This document shows, one piece after another, positions 8,359 to 17,019 of a stretch of 64,000 bases of DNA. The stretch's first letter is position 1, and every line of letters begins with the position of its first letter. A program made the translations under genes and the position numbers. Origin of the DNA: CG2-30-36-16 sp964372115 (GTDB lineage Bacteria > Bacteroidota > Ignavibacteria > Ignavibacteriales > Ignavibacteriaceae). The notes under the pieces were generated by a model. That model was not told the origin of the DNA, searched no databases, and saw nothing but the letters and a program-made list of their open reading frames with translations. The stretch covers positions 1-64,000 of the forward strand of contig CAYJPN010000010.1 in assembly GCA_964372115.1 (NCBI GenBank), written 5' to 3'.

Positions 8359-10338
8359 TTATTTTACTAATATTAATTTTTTTGTGGCAGTAAAACTGCC
8401 AGATTGAAGCCTGTAAAAATATATTCCGCTACTGTATTTACTTCCGTCAAACTCAACCTCATGCACTCCCGGCGGTTTTTCTTCGTTTACAAGTGTGGCT
8501 ATTTCGTTGCCGAGGATGTCGTAAATTTTTAATAAAACTCTCTCCCGGTGGGCGAGGGAAGGAATGGAATATTTTATTTTTGTCGTAGGGTTGAATGGAT
8601 TGGGATAATTCTGATAAAGCGCAAATTCTGTTGGTAAAGACGAGGCATGCCTCGTCTCTACAGTTACAATTTCCGAATATTCAAACTTTCCATCAATATC
8701 AATTTGTTTTAATCTGTAGTTTCCGCAATAGGCGCCCATTTGGGGATTCTGCCCAGCTACCGAAATATCTGTATCGATAAATAAATATTCTTTAGGTGAG
8801 TTGCTGTTTCCATGTCCTTCTACAAATCCAATTGTCTGCCAATCTATGGTTGTGGAATGGGCATGCCAATTCTCTACATTCTGGCGTTGAATTTCGAATC
8901 CATAATTATTAATCTCAGTAGCGGTTTGCCAATTTAACATTACACTTTCATTAACTACATTTGCACTAAATGAGATAAGTTCAACCGGCAAGAGGGATGA
9001 ATTGTTAAAAATGTAAGATGCCCCAGCTTTAGTGATGGCGCTATTATTTTTGTTATAAGCACCAATAATGGTATTTGCTCCATCAATAGAAACTGAAAAT
9101 CCGAAATTATCATTAGCTGCTCTATCTCCTGCAACAATTTTTTGCTCATACTCCCAAATAGTTGAACTGCTATTGTAGTGTAAAATGTATACCGAGCCAG
9201 AGCTATTTAAAGTGTTTAATCCCGCCTCATCTTGATCTTCTGCAAAAGCTCCAACAACGGCATAATCACCAGAGATAGAAACAGATGTTCCAAAATAATC
9301 ACCAACCGCTCGGTCGTTTGCAACAATTTTTTGTATTTGGCTCCATGTGCCTAAATTGTTTTCAAAAATATAACTGGCACCTGATAAACTTAATGGATTA
9401 TTGCCTGAAGCATCACCCGTCTCTGTTCTCGCGCCAATTATGGCATAATTACCATCAATAGAAACAGAATAACCAAAATTATCATCTTCTGGTACTTCAC
9501 TTGATTGCAAGTATTGTAGATGAGTCCAGGTTATTCCTTTTTGAAAAAGTTCTGCTCTACCATAGTACGTGGAACCATTCCAATCATTTGGTTTACCTAC
9601 CAATAAATTTGTTCCTGAAATACTAACGGAAGTTCCAAATTGGTCACCTGCTCCTTGATTATTTGATACAATTTTTTGTTCAAATTCAAATAATTGTGAA
9701 GTTGCGTTAAATTTGTAAATATATACAGAACCTGAATTTTCAGTACTACCAATTCCGTTGGGTTCTTCTTCAAATGGCGCACCGACAATTGCATAATTAC
9801 TATTTATATCTACAGATTGCCCATAGTAATCATCTATATACCTATCAAAAGCAACTAATTTTTGCTTTTGTTCCCAAATACCAGTTGAAATGTTTAGCTT
9901 GAAAACATATGCTGCCCCAAAACTTGATGCGGGATCTCCATTTGAATCATTCTGGCCTTCGGTGTAAGCTCCTACAATTGCAAATTCACCATTTATTGAA
10001 ACAGAATAGCCAAAGGCATCACCACTTTCTCTATCGCTTGAAACTAATTTTTGAACTTGTTCCCAAGAAGCCGAACCGCTGTTATATTTCAAAATATATG
10101 CAGCACCAGCTTGAACCATAAGGTTTTGACCCGCTACGTCGTAATCTCCACCTTTTGAACCAACAATTGCATAATCGCCTGAAATTGATACGGCATTTCC
10201 AAAATAATCATTTGTGTTTTTGTCGATGGCCAGAATTTTAGTTAACTCTGACCAATTTTGTGATAGAATGTTTGAAGTTAATATAAATGAGATAAAAGTT
10301 GTTATAAGGAAAATATTGAATTTTAATTTTGTTTGCAT
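8359..10338 (-). CDS. T9SS-secreted FG-GAP seven-blade propeller protein
   Basis: A 659-residue protein. Signal peptide at 1-26. Seven repeats of D-x-F-G-x-S-V-S-I-x-G-x-x-A-I-V-G-A (FG-GAP/integrin-alpha type) lie between residues 40 and 440, exactly one seven-bladed propeller. An Fn3-like module starts near 449 (L-P-V-E-L-I-S-F-S-A) and the CTD near 572. FG-GAP propellers in secreted bacterial proteins are usually extracellular binding or adhesion modules; the ligand is unknown. Three palindromic insertions interrupt the C-terminal third: one in the Fn3-like loop (8852), one between Fn3 and CTD (8638) and one in the CTD loop (8538). The start has only a weak ribosome-binding site. Confidence 0.9.
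   Translation of the reverse strand: MQTKLKFNIFLITTFISFILTSNILSQNWSELTKILAIDKNTNDYFGNAVSISGDYAIVGSKGGDYDVAGQNLMVQAGAAYILKYNSGSASWEQVQKLVSSDRESGDAFGYSVSINGEFAIVGAYTEGQNDSNGDPASSFGAAYVFKLNISTGIWEQKQKLVAFDRYIDDYYGQSVDINSNYAIVGAPFEEEPNGIGSTENSGSVYIYKFNATSQLFEFEQKIVSNNQGAGDQFGTSVSISGTNLLVGKPNDWNGSTYYGRAELFQKGITWTHLQYLQSSEVPEDDNFGYSVSIDGNYAIIGARTETGDASGNNPLSLSGASYIFENNLGTWSQIQKIVANDRAVGDYFGTSVSISGDYAVVGAFAEDQDEAGLNTLNSSGSVYILHYNSSSTIWEYEQKIVAGDRAANDNFGFSVSIDGANTIIGAYNKNNSAITKAGASYIFNNSSLLPVELISFSANVVNESVMLNWQTATEINNYGFEIQRQNVENWHAHSTTIDWQTIGFVEGHGNSNSPKEYLFIDTDISVAGQNPQMGAYCGNYRLKQIDIDGKFEYSEIVTVETRHASSLPTEFALYQNYPNPFNPTTKIKYSIPSLAHRERVLLKIYDILGNEIATLVNEEKPPGVHEVEFDGSKYSSGIYFYRLQSGSFTATKKLILVK
8538..8558. 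repeat. In-frame CTD-loop palindrome, 21-bp short form
   Basis: CTCTCTCCCGGTGGGCGAGGG encodes part of L-A-H-R-E-R-V in the CTD loop. It is half the length of the 42-bp forms at 25219-39352, lacking the GTCC-TTC-GGAC hairpin; the difference is exactly 21 bp (seven codons), so both forms keep the frame. Confidence 0.8.
8638..8657. repeat. Perfect 20-bp palindrome in frame between Fn3 and CTD
   Basis: AGACGAGGCATGCCTCGTCT is a perfect 20-bp palindrome encoding T-R-H-A-S-S-L in the linker just before the sorting domain of the FG-GAP protein. The neighbour at 10373 lacks it at the same place and reads V-E-L-E-I-S-K-E-F, so it is an insertion or a replaced linker. Confidence 0.8.
8852..8877. repeat. 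In-frame GTAGAATGGGCAT element, copy 1
   Basis: An imperfect palindrome, GTGGAATGGGCATG then CCAATTCTCTAC, sits in the loop of the Fn3-like module (W-H-A-H-S-T). It matches the element at 10845-10870 in the next gene at most positions. Confidence 0.7.
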
Positions 10339-10372
10339 AAATATTTCATAAATAAAATTAACGTTTTTGAGA

Positions 10373-11161
10373 CTATCTAATGAGCAGCATCTTTTTTGTT
10401 TCCGAATAGTTGCCGGCTGTTATTCTGTAAAAATATGCGCCCGTTGGCAAGTCAGATGCATTAAATTGTGCCGCGTGCATTCCAGCTTCTATATTTTGAT
10501 TTATTAGTTCGGCTACTTCTTCACCAATTGTGTTGTAAACTTTTAGCGTTACAAAACTATTCTTCGGTATTGAATAATTTATACTGGTACTCGGATTAAA
10601 CGGATTTGGAAAGTTCTGAACCAACTTAAACTCTTTGGATATTTCCAATTCGACTGAAACTACATCCGAATATTCAAAACCGCCATCAATATCAATTTGC
10701 TTTAATCTGTAGTTTCTGCCATTGGCACCCATTTGGGGATTCTGCCCGGCTACCGAAATATCCGTATCAATAAATGAATAATCTTTTGGTGAGTTGCTGT
10801 TTCCGTGTCCTTCTACAAATCCAATTATCTGCCAATCTGTGGCTGTAGAATGGGCATACCCATTCCCTACATTCTGACGCTGAATTTCAAAGCCATAACT
10901 ATTTACTTCAGTTGCCGTTTGCCAATTTAATATTACACTTTCACTAGATAAATTTGCACTGAACGAAACTAACTCCACAGGTAATGCCCCACCGCAAAAT
11001 GCACCGCCTCCGGTATATGTGCCATTAACTGTAAGTGCATCTGCACAAACATCTGCTCCCCCACCGACGTCAATTGTAGTTCCGAAATCAAAAACAATAC
11101 TGCTTTGACAGAATATAATTGCTGAACTAAAAATTATTATTAGAATTGTTATTCTTTTCAT
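10373..11161 (-). CDS. Miniature T9SS protein: Fn3-like module plus CTD
   Basis: A 262-residue protein. After a signal peptide (1-19) there are only about 40 residues of cargo, including a glycine-rich stretch with two cysteines (D-V-C-A-D-A-L-T-V-N-G-T-Y-T-G-G-G and F-C-G-G), followed by an Fn3-like module (58-170) and a CTD (178-262). Its ATG overlaps the stop of the upstream S74 fibre gene by 4 bp, indicating translational coupling. This CTD has no palindromic insertion (Y-S-I-P-K-N-S-F-V-T-L-K-V-Y), so it shows the uninterrupted form of the loop. The role is unknown; the coupling suggests a surface partner or anchor for the fibre protein. Confidence 0.85.
   Translation of the reverse strand: MKRITILIIIFSSAIIFCQSSIVFDFGTTIDVGGGADVCADALTVNGTYTGGGAFCGGALPVELVSFSANLSSESVILNWQTATEVNSYGFEIQRQNVGNGYAHSTATDWQIIGFVEGHGNSNSPKDYSFIDTDISVAGQNPQMGANGRNYRLKQIDIDGGFEYSDVVSVELEISKEFKLVQNFPNPFNPSTSINYSIPKNSFVTLKVYNTIGEEVAELINQNIEAGMHAAQFNASDLPTGAYFYRITAGNYSETKKMLLIR
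10845..10870. repeat. In-frame GTAGAATGGGCAT element, copy 2
   Basis: GTAGAATGGGCATA then CCCATTCCCTAC forms an imperfect palindrome (GTAG-ATGGG / CCCAT-CTAC) in the Fn3-like loop, encoding G-Y-A-H-S-T. It is a near copy of the element at 8852-8877. Confidence 0.7.
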
Positions 11162-12732
11162 TTTGCACCCAAGCTCACTTTTGTAAACTCATTACTATTT
11201 GTTTTAAGTTTTTCAATTTCGCTCACTAATGCTGCTTGTAATTGTTCAAATTTAGAAAGCCTAGAAATAAGCTCATTATTAGCAACTTGAAATTCATTGT
11301 TTTTTAATTTTAATTCATCATTTTCATTTTTTAGATCTTGAATTGCTTTAACAATAATTGGTAACAAATTTCCGTAGGTTGCTTCAATTTTTTCGGGATT
11401 TGTTTTCAAAACTAATTTTAACCATTCAGCATTTTCTTCTGTTTGAGCTTCATCTAACTCTTGTGCTATAAAGCCAGCAGTTAGTTCAGCCTTAGCTTTG
11501 CTACCGTCCGAGATATTATTTTCATACCATTCTCTTTTATCCCAATTAAATTTTCTTGGTTTTAATTTCATTAAAAAATCAATTCCTAAATCCAAATCCT
11601 TAATATTTTTCTTATCACGTGCATCTGATAATGAAGTAATACTTGTTACATTCGCGCGAATGGAAGTAATAAAGTTATCACCAAAAGTTATTTCGTTTGT
11701 GGCATCTGCTGCGCTTGGTTGAGCACCATACCCAACACAAGTTAAGAAACTTCCAGTTGTAATAGAATTTCCAGCATTATATCCCACTGCTGTATTTGAG
11801 TATCCCGTCGTATTAGATTCCAAGGAACCACGTCCAATTGCAACATTACCTTCTCCAGTTGTATTATTATGAAGAGAGTTATATCCTAATGCTGAATTAG
11901 AAAATCCACTCGTGTTGCTTAATAATGAATAACTACCAACTGAAGTGTTCCAGTTTCCAGTATTATTAAGTGAAGATTGATACCCAATAGCAATATTGTG
12001 AACACCCGATACGTTTAGATACATTGCACCACTTCCTATTGCAATGTTAGCGAAACCACCTTCGTTATTTTCTAATGTATTACTTCCAAATGATAAATTA
12101 TCATGACCAGTTGTGTTTGAAAATTGAGAACGATAACCAAAAGCTGAATTTTCACTTCCGGTAGTGTTGTGATATAATGCGTTATTGCCAAATGCATTAT
12201 TGTGAATCCCTCCTATATTACTGATTAAGGAATTTGAACCATACGCTGAATTTCCAATTCCAGTTGTATTGTTAAACAAAGACATATATCCCGAAGCTGT
12301 ATTCTCTATACCAGTTGTAGTGGAGTTTAAAGAAAACGAGCCTAATGCAGTATTGCTATAACCAGTTGTTAACGAATTGAGAGTATTTGTACCCAAGCCT
12401 GTGTTAAAGCCATTTGCAGACGACATTGTAAAGTTTCCAGAATTTATCCCCAAGAAAGTATTTGTTGAAGAACCTGAGGGTTGGAAATTGTGAAGAAAAT
12501 GAGACACCCCTTTAAATATTACACCAATAGTAGAACTGTTACCAGTGTTTTCTAAATCAATGCTTTTTAGTATAGAAACGTTGCCTGTTGACTGGGAAAC
12601 TTGTAAAAAGTTACCGCTTGCATCCTTTACAGTAAAAGCTCCGCCTATACCAATTGTGTTTGTTATATTATTTTGTGCAAAAACAGAAAACGAGATAAAC
12701 ATTAGTGTAAATAATGTTATTAAGTTTTTCAT
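11158..12732 (-). CDS. Fibre protein with 17-residue repeats and S74 chaperone domain
   Basis: A 524-residue protein; AAGGAA precedes the ATG. Signal peptide at 1-19. About thirteen 17-residue repeats of the form T-T-G-x-x-N-x-A-x-G-x-x-S-L-x-x-N (roughly 95-330) resemble the beta-roll heads of trimeric autotransporters. An intramolecular chaperone (peptidase S74) domain follows, with S-D-A-R-D-K-K-N-I near 375 and G-F-I-A-Q-E-L near 425, then a C-terminal coiled coil. In phage endosialidases the S74 domain drives trimerisation and then cuts itself off. There is no T9SS sorting domain, unlike nearly all other exported proteins here. Its promoter region holds a palindrome (12834-12849) matching one in front of the adjacent response regulator gene. 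Confidence 0.88.
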   Translation of the reverse strand: MKNLITLFTLMFISFSVFAQNNITNTIGIGGAFTVKDASGNFLQVSQSTGNVSILKSIDLENTGNSSTIGVIFKGVSHFLHNFQPSGSSTNTFLGINSGNFTMSSANGFNTGLGTNTLNSLTTGYSNTALGSFSLNSTTTGIENTASGYMSLFNNTTGIGNSAYGSNSLISNIGGIHNNAFGNNALYHNTTGSENSAFGYRSQFSNTTGHDNLSFGSNTLENNEGGFANIAIGSGAMYLNVSGVHNIAIGYQSSLNNTGNWNTSVGSYSLLSNTSGFSNSALGYNSLHNNTTGEGNVAIGRGSLESNTTGYSNTAVGYNAGNSITTGSFLTCVGYGAQPSAADATNEITFGDNFITSIRANVTSITSLSDARDKKNIKDLDLGIDFLMKLKPRKFNWDKREWYENNISDGSKAKAELTAGFIAQELDEAQTEENAEWLKLVLKTNPEKIEATYGNLLPIIVKAIQDLKNENDELKLKNNEFQVANNELISRLSKFEQLQAALVSEIEKLKTNSNEFTKVSLGAK

Positions 12733-12833
12733 TTGTTGTTCCTTATTTTTTTTAATTTAATTTCTAATGCGAGACTAATCTTGTTTTACTAATTAGTTAT
12801 AAGAAATTTACTGCCAGCAAATGAATTTTGTTC

Positions 12834-12849
12834 TAACACGAAAGTGTGA
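12834..12849. promoter_or_regulatory. Operator-like palindrome, copy 1
   Basis: TAACACG-AA-AGTGTGA lies about 100 bp upstream of the S74 fibre gene start and just downstream of the response regulator stop. It matches the perfect palindrome at 13593 at 14 of 16 positions. A binding site for the neighbouring NarL-type regulator is inferred, not shown. Confidence 0.5.
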
Positions 12850-12904
12850 AATTATTACAGATGTGAAATGTATTACAGTTGGGGCAGAGGGGAATTGATT
12901 ACAA

Positions 12905-13537
12905 TTATCTCTTATTGAGATATTTCAGTACAGCTTCTGTAGATGAGTGGACTTGCAGTTTTCCATAAATTACCCTTAAATGACTACGAACTGTTTCAAT
13001 TCCGATAAAAAGGGAATCGGCAATATCTTTGTACCTTTTCCCTTTAGCAAGATGTTCTAATATTTCCCATTCTCTTTCTGTTAGGATTTCCTTAACCTCA
13101 TTTTTACCGCGATCTTTATCAAACGATTTAACCACCATGCGTGCAATCTCCATTGACATAGGCGAACCACCTTCATGTGCTTCTTTTATTGCCGAAAGGA
13201 GTTTTTCTTTTGGTGTTCGTTTTAACAAATATCCTATCGCACCACCTTCCAAAGCTTCAAAAACTTTTTCACTGTCATCGTACATTGTGAGTATAATAAT
13301 TTGCGAATTCTTAAGATAGGGTTTTATTTTTTTTGTACATTCTATTCCGTTCTCACCAGGCAAATTAATATCCATTAAAATAATATGTGGATTTAATTTT
13401 GGTAAAGCAGTAATTGCTGTTTGAGAATCGGGGAAGGTACCTATGCAAATAAATTCTTCAGTTGAATTTAGCAATAGTTCCAAATTTTGTGAAATATCAA
13501 GGTTGTCTTCAACTATTGCGACTGTTATTTTGTCCAT
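12905..13537 (-). CDS. NarL/FixJ-type response regulator
   Basis: A 210-residue protein: a receiver domain (1-120) with acidic pocket E10-D11, phospho-acceptor D56 (L-M-D-I-N-L-P-G) and a K in the expected late position (L-L-K-R-T-P), then a LuxR-type helix-turn-helix (145-210) with L-T-E-R-E-W-E-I-L and I-E-T-V-R-S-H-L. It lies 76 bp downstream of the kinase at 13614 on the same strand and is its likely partner. A perfect palindrome in the gap before its start (13593-13608) and a near copy before the S74 gene suggest autoregulation and control of the fibre operon. Confidence 0.95.
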   Translation of the reverse strand: MDKITVAIVEDNLDISQNLELLLNSTEEFICIGTFPDSQTAITALPKLNPHIILMDINLPGENGIECTKKIKPYLKNSQIIILTMYDDSEKVFEALEGGAIGYLLKRTPKEKLLSAIKEAHEGGSPMSMEIARMVVKSFDKDRGKNEVKEILTEREWEILEHLAKGKRYKDIADSLFIGIETVRSHLRVIYGKLQVHSSTEAVLKYLNKR

Positions 13538-13592
13538 ATTTTAACTTCAATTTCCATTATCACAAATATAGTTTTTAAAATTAAAATCGCCC

Positions 13593-13608
13593 TAACACTA
13601 AAGTGTTA
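13593..13608. promoter_or_regulatory. Operator-like perfect palindrome, copy 2
   Basis: TAACACT-AA-AGTGTTA has perfect 7-bp arms around two bases. It sits between the kinase stop and the response regulator start, 55 bp before that start. A two-base spacer cannot form an RNA hairpin loop, so a dimeric protein site is more likely than a terminator. Confidence 0.55.
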
Positions 13609-13613
13609 ATTTA

Positions 13614-16600
13614 CTATACCGGCATCTTAATAATTATTCTTGTCCCATTAGGTTGAATGTTAAAAATTTCAAATTCTCCATTAAAATTTTCAATTCTTTT
13701 TTTCATATTTTCTAATCCGTTGCTAAACTGATTAAGCTTGGCAAAGTCAATTCCTTTTCCATTATCCTCAAGAGAAATATCTATGTGAGAATTTTCTATT
13801 GAAACAAAAAGCGCAAGCACACTTGCAACCGAATGCTTAACAACGTTGTTAACCGCTTCTTTTATAGTAAGGAATAAATTCTGTCTAAGCTCCGCATGGA
13901 CAAAGTGTTCGGGAATTGTATCCGGAATATGAATATCAAATTCAATTTCAGTTGATGATAAATATTCTTCAATATATTGAACGATATAAAATATAGTTTT
14001 CTCAAGAGTGTCATTTTTAGGATTTACCGCCCATACTATTTCATCCAATGTTAAAGCTACGTTTCTGCTTGCTTCAGAAATTTTTTGCAAATCATTTTCC
14101 AAATTAAAGTTATCTGCTAAGTGCATTTTTGCTAAATCGCTCAGCAGCGATATTTTGGTTAAACTTGCACCAAGTTCATCGTGCATATCTTTGGATATTC
14201 TTATTCTTTCCCTTTCCAAAGCTGCTTCAGCTTCAAGTGCCAATAACTTGCGTCTGTATTTTCTTTGGACGGTATAGAATACAAAAATTGATATTAACCC
14301 AATAATTACAAGCGCGGAAAGTATTTTAAACCAGAGTGTTTGCCAGTAATATGGAAGAATGGTGAAATTTAAATAAGCATAATCTTTGCTTTCTATTCCA
14401 TCCGGAGTAATGGATTTTACTTTAAAAGTATAATTGCCATAAGGAAGATGTGTGAAGGAAACCTGACTTCTATTTCCGACATAAATCCACTCTTCACCAA
14501 TGCCTTCAAGTAGATATTTAAACTTAATGTTCTTCTCATGAATAAATGAAATTCCGCCATAGTTTATTTGTATTGATTCTGTATTTGGTTGAAGTTTATT
14601 TAATTCCTCTTTTACACTTCTATTATAGTTTATATAAACATCATCAATAAATACAAGAGGCGGGTCTACATCCGTACTTAAAAGTTTAGGGTTAATAATA
14701 ACAACACCATTGTTTGACGGAGCATAAATTATACCTGAAGTTGAAATACAGCCGGCATTATCTGCTGTGGCATTAAATTCATCACTCAGCATACCGTCAT
14801 TTTTGCCGAAAAGAGAAAAGTTAATTTTTTTTGTTTTACCTTCAGCAACATCGTTTAATGCGTTTTTTTCAATAGAAAAAACTCCTTTAGCTGAAGTTAT
14901 CCAAAACCGCCCCTTCTCATCATAAAGAAGTTTTTTAATTGCGTTGGTATAAAGTCCGTTTTGTTCATTAAAATTGAAGATAGAATTATTTTTAATCCGG
15001 CTAATTCCCGAAACACTTGTCCCTACCCAGATAACGCCTTCTTCGTCTTCAGAAATTGAATTTATAATATTGCTCGATAATCCGTCTTTATCCGAAAAGG
15101 ATTTTAAAAGTGTTCCCCGACTATCTACAACGGAAATGCCCTCCCCGGTGGTCCCAATCCAAAAATTGTTCCTGCTGTCTTTACACATGCATGATATAAA
15201 ACTATCTGAAAGACCGGAGGATTTGTCAATAGATGCAGTACTCCCATTTTTTAATTGGATAATTCCACCGCCGTTTGTACCAATCCATAAAGTTCCATCA
15301 TCGTCAAATTTAAGAGAACGAATAAGTTTCTCTCCGGTATCTTTTTTGTCTAAAGCGCTTACTAATTTATCATTTACAATTTTTAATAATCCATGTTTTT
15401 GCGTACCTAAAAATATTTCACCCCTATTATTAGCCGCCCACGAATGAACAACTAAATTGTTATAATCAGTTATAAAAGGAATTATTTTCCCTTTTTTCTC
15501 ATCGTATTTAACTATACCGTTGTTTGTTCCAATCCACAAAATCCCATCGGGCGCCTGGAAAACTGTCCGTATTTCTTTATTAGGCAAACCCTGAACTTCA
15601 GAAAGCACATTGATTTTATTTTGCTTCATCAAAAAAAGACCGTCATTTTGACTGCAGATCCAGATACCATATTTAGTAGCTAATATGCGTGCGATATTAT
15701 TCGTGGGCAAGAAGTTGTTTTTTGAAAGATGAGTAAAATAATTTCCATCATAAATATAAATGCCATATCCTGCTGAAGAGAACCACAAATTTCCATCATT
15801 ATCTTCATCAATATGATTTATCGATTTTCCTTTTAAAGGAAGTAGAGAATTATTTAATTCAAATGATTTTCCGTTAAACACAAAAATGCCTTTGTCGGTT
15901 GCCGCCATAATTCTTCCGCCCGCATTTTTTCCGAAAGATGGCGCCCAAAATATTTGTTTTACGGTTGATTTCGGTAAACCGTATTGGTTATTAAATTTTG
16001 TAATTCCATTTTTGTCAATAAGATTTATTCCGTCGTTTTTCGTCCCTGCCCAAATCCTTCCAATTTTATCTACTAAAAGAGAATAGATAATATCACTGCT
16101 TAGACCTCCCTTTTTTCTGATATACTCAAATTTTTCATTTCGGTATATATTAATGCCGCCGCCATACGAGCCAATGTACATCTTCCCGGATTCATCTTCA
16201 ATAATTGAGCTAAGATGATTTATAGAGAGTCCCTGTTCTTCAGAAATTAATGTGAACTTACCTTGATCAATCAGGAGCAACCCAGCTCCGCCATTTGCAG
16301 CCCAAATTTTACCACTATTGTCTTTATATAAATATCTTACAACATTTGCTTTTATTTGGGGTACATTCGAGGAATTAAATATCTTGAACTGGTTTCCGTC
16401 AAATCTAACCAGTCCATAACTTGTACCAATCCATATAAAACCATTGTCGTCATTAACTATATCGTATATTTTATTGCTGGGCAATCCATCATCTTTTGTC
16501 CATATCTGTAATGAATATTCCGATTGCCAATTTTTTGTTGCAAAATTGAACTTAAATTGTCCGTTTATTTGACAATAAAACGCAAGAATAAAAAACAAGA

Positions 16601-16628
16601 AATATGCAGTTGTTGTTTTATTTACCAT
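13614..16628 (-). CDS. Propeller sensor kinase with HisKA_3
   Basis: A 1004-residue protein. Signal peptide at 1-23; about a dozen W-I-G-T or W-A-G-T propeller blades (30-640); a Y_Y_Y domain ending around 750 (L-P-Y-G-N-Y-T-F-K-V-K); one membrane helix (763-783); a HisKA_3 dimerisation domain with the phospho-accepting H near 815 in D-M-H-D-E-L-G-A-S-L; and a HATPase domain with N-N-V-V-K-H, D-N-G-K-G-I-D and G-L-E-N-M-K-K-R. This is the NarX/DesK-type catalytic core on the same sensory half as the kinase at 801. It is paired with the NarL-type regulator downstream. The start at 16628 has a weak ribosome-binding site but leads directly into the signal peptide. Confidence 0.93.
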   Translation of the reverse strand: MVNKTTTAYFLFFILAFYCQINGQFKFNFATKNWQSEYSLQIWTKDDGLPSNKIYDIVNDDNGFIWIGTSYGLVRFDGNQFKIFNSSNVPQIKANVVRYLYKDNSGKIWAANGGAGLLLIDQGKFTLISEEQGLSINHLSSIIEDESGKMYIGSYGGGINIYRNEKFEYIRKKGGLSSDIIYSLLVDKIGRIWAGTKNDGINLIDKNGITKFNNQYGLPKSTVKQIFWAPSFGKNAGGRIMAATDKGIFVFNGKSFELNNSLLPLKGKSINHIDEDNDGNLWFSSAGYGIYIYDGNYFTHLSKNNFLPTNNIARILATKYGIWICSQNDGLFLMKQNKINVLSEVQGLPNKEIRTVFQAPDGILWIGTNNGIVKYDEKKGKIIPFITDYNNLVVHSWAANNRGEIFLGTQKHGLLKIVNDKLVSALDKKDTGEKLIRSLKFDDDGTLWIGTNGGGIIQLKNGSTASIDKSSGLSDSFISCMCKDSRNNFWIGTTGEGISVVDSRGTLLKSFSDKDGLSSNIINSISEDEEGVIWVGTSVSGISRIKNNSIFNFNEQNGLYTNAIKKLLYDEKGRFWITSAKGVFSIEKNALNDVAEGKTKKINFSLFGKNDGMLSDEFNATADNAGCISTSGIIYAPSNNGVVIINPKLLSTDVDPPLVFIDDVYINYNRSVKEELNKLQPNTESIQINYGGISFIHEKNIKFKYLLEGIGEEWIYVGNRSQVSFTHLPYGNYTFKVKSITPDGIESKDYAYLNFTILPYYWQTLWFKILSALVIIGLISIFVFYTVQRKYRRKLLALEAEAALERERIRISKDMHDELGASLTKISLLSDLAKMHLADNFNLENDLQKISEASRNVALTLDEIVWAVNPKNDTLEKTIFYIVQYIEEYLSSTEIEFDIHIPDTIPEHFVHAELRQNLFLTIKEAVNNVVKHSVASVLALFVSIENSHIDISLEDNGKGIDFAKLNQFSNGLENMKKRIENFNGEFEIFNIQPNGTRIIIKMPV

Positions 16629-16938
16629 AATTGCAAAAATAGAATAATATCATTTTATAAGGAAGAAAATATTTATCATCACAATTTTAAAGATAATGAT
16701 ATAACTTTTTATGCCAATTTTTAAACTATAAGATTAAGAAAAAAGAATTGAAAAAAAATTTTACAGTTGAGTTTGAAAGGTGTTAAATGAAATATAAACT
16801 TCTGCATTTATCAAAGAAACTTTTTGATTAGCTATTTTATTACAGCATAACTACAACACCACCTTCTACAGAAAAAGAAGTTGCAAATAGTTAGGGTTTC
16901 ATTTTCTTGTCTTTTATTTAATGTAATTGGGATAAAAA
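16629..16938. other. Intergenic AT-rich stretch, no gene seen
   Basis: About 310 bp between the kinase start and the terminator of the T9SS run. It should contain the promoter of the kinase on the minus strand. I see no copy of the 13593 palindrome, no convincing open frame and no RNA gene. Confidence 0.5.
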
Positions 16939-16970
16939 AAGAGCTAATCGATTTTTATGAATTAGCTCTT
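16939..16970 (-). terminator. Intrinsic terminator of the minus-strand T9SS run
   Basis: On the minus strand AAGAGCTAAT is followed by a 12-base loop, ATTAGCTCTT and then a run of seven Ts: a perfect 10-bp stem with a U-tract. It lies 50 bp beyond the stop of the gene at 17020 and ends the long minus-strand run. Confidence 0.85.
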
Positions 16971-17019
16971 AGATATTTGATTTGCCATTAGCTTGTGAAA
17001 CAAAAAATATTTCAGCAGT

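Noticed and set aside
11158..12732. Prophage tail fibre
   Set aside because: The S74 domain is known from phage but also from cellular surface proteins; there is a signal peptide and no other phage gene in the window.
13593..13608. Transcription terminator between kinase and regulator
   Set aside because: A two-base spacer cannot form a loop and no U-tract follows; an operator is the better reading.
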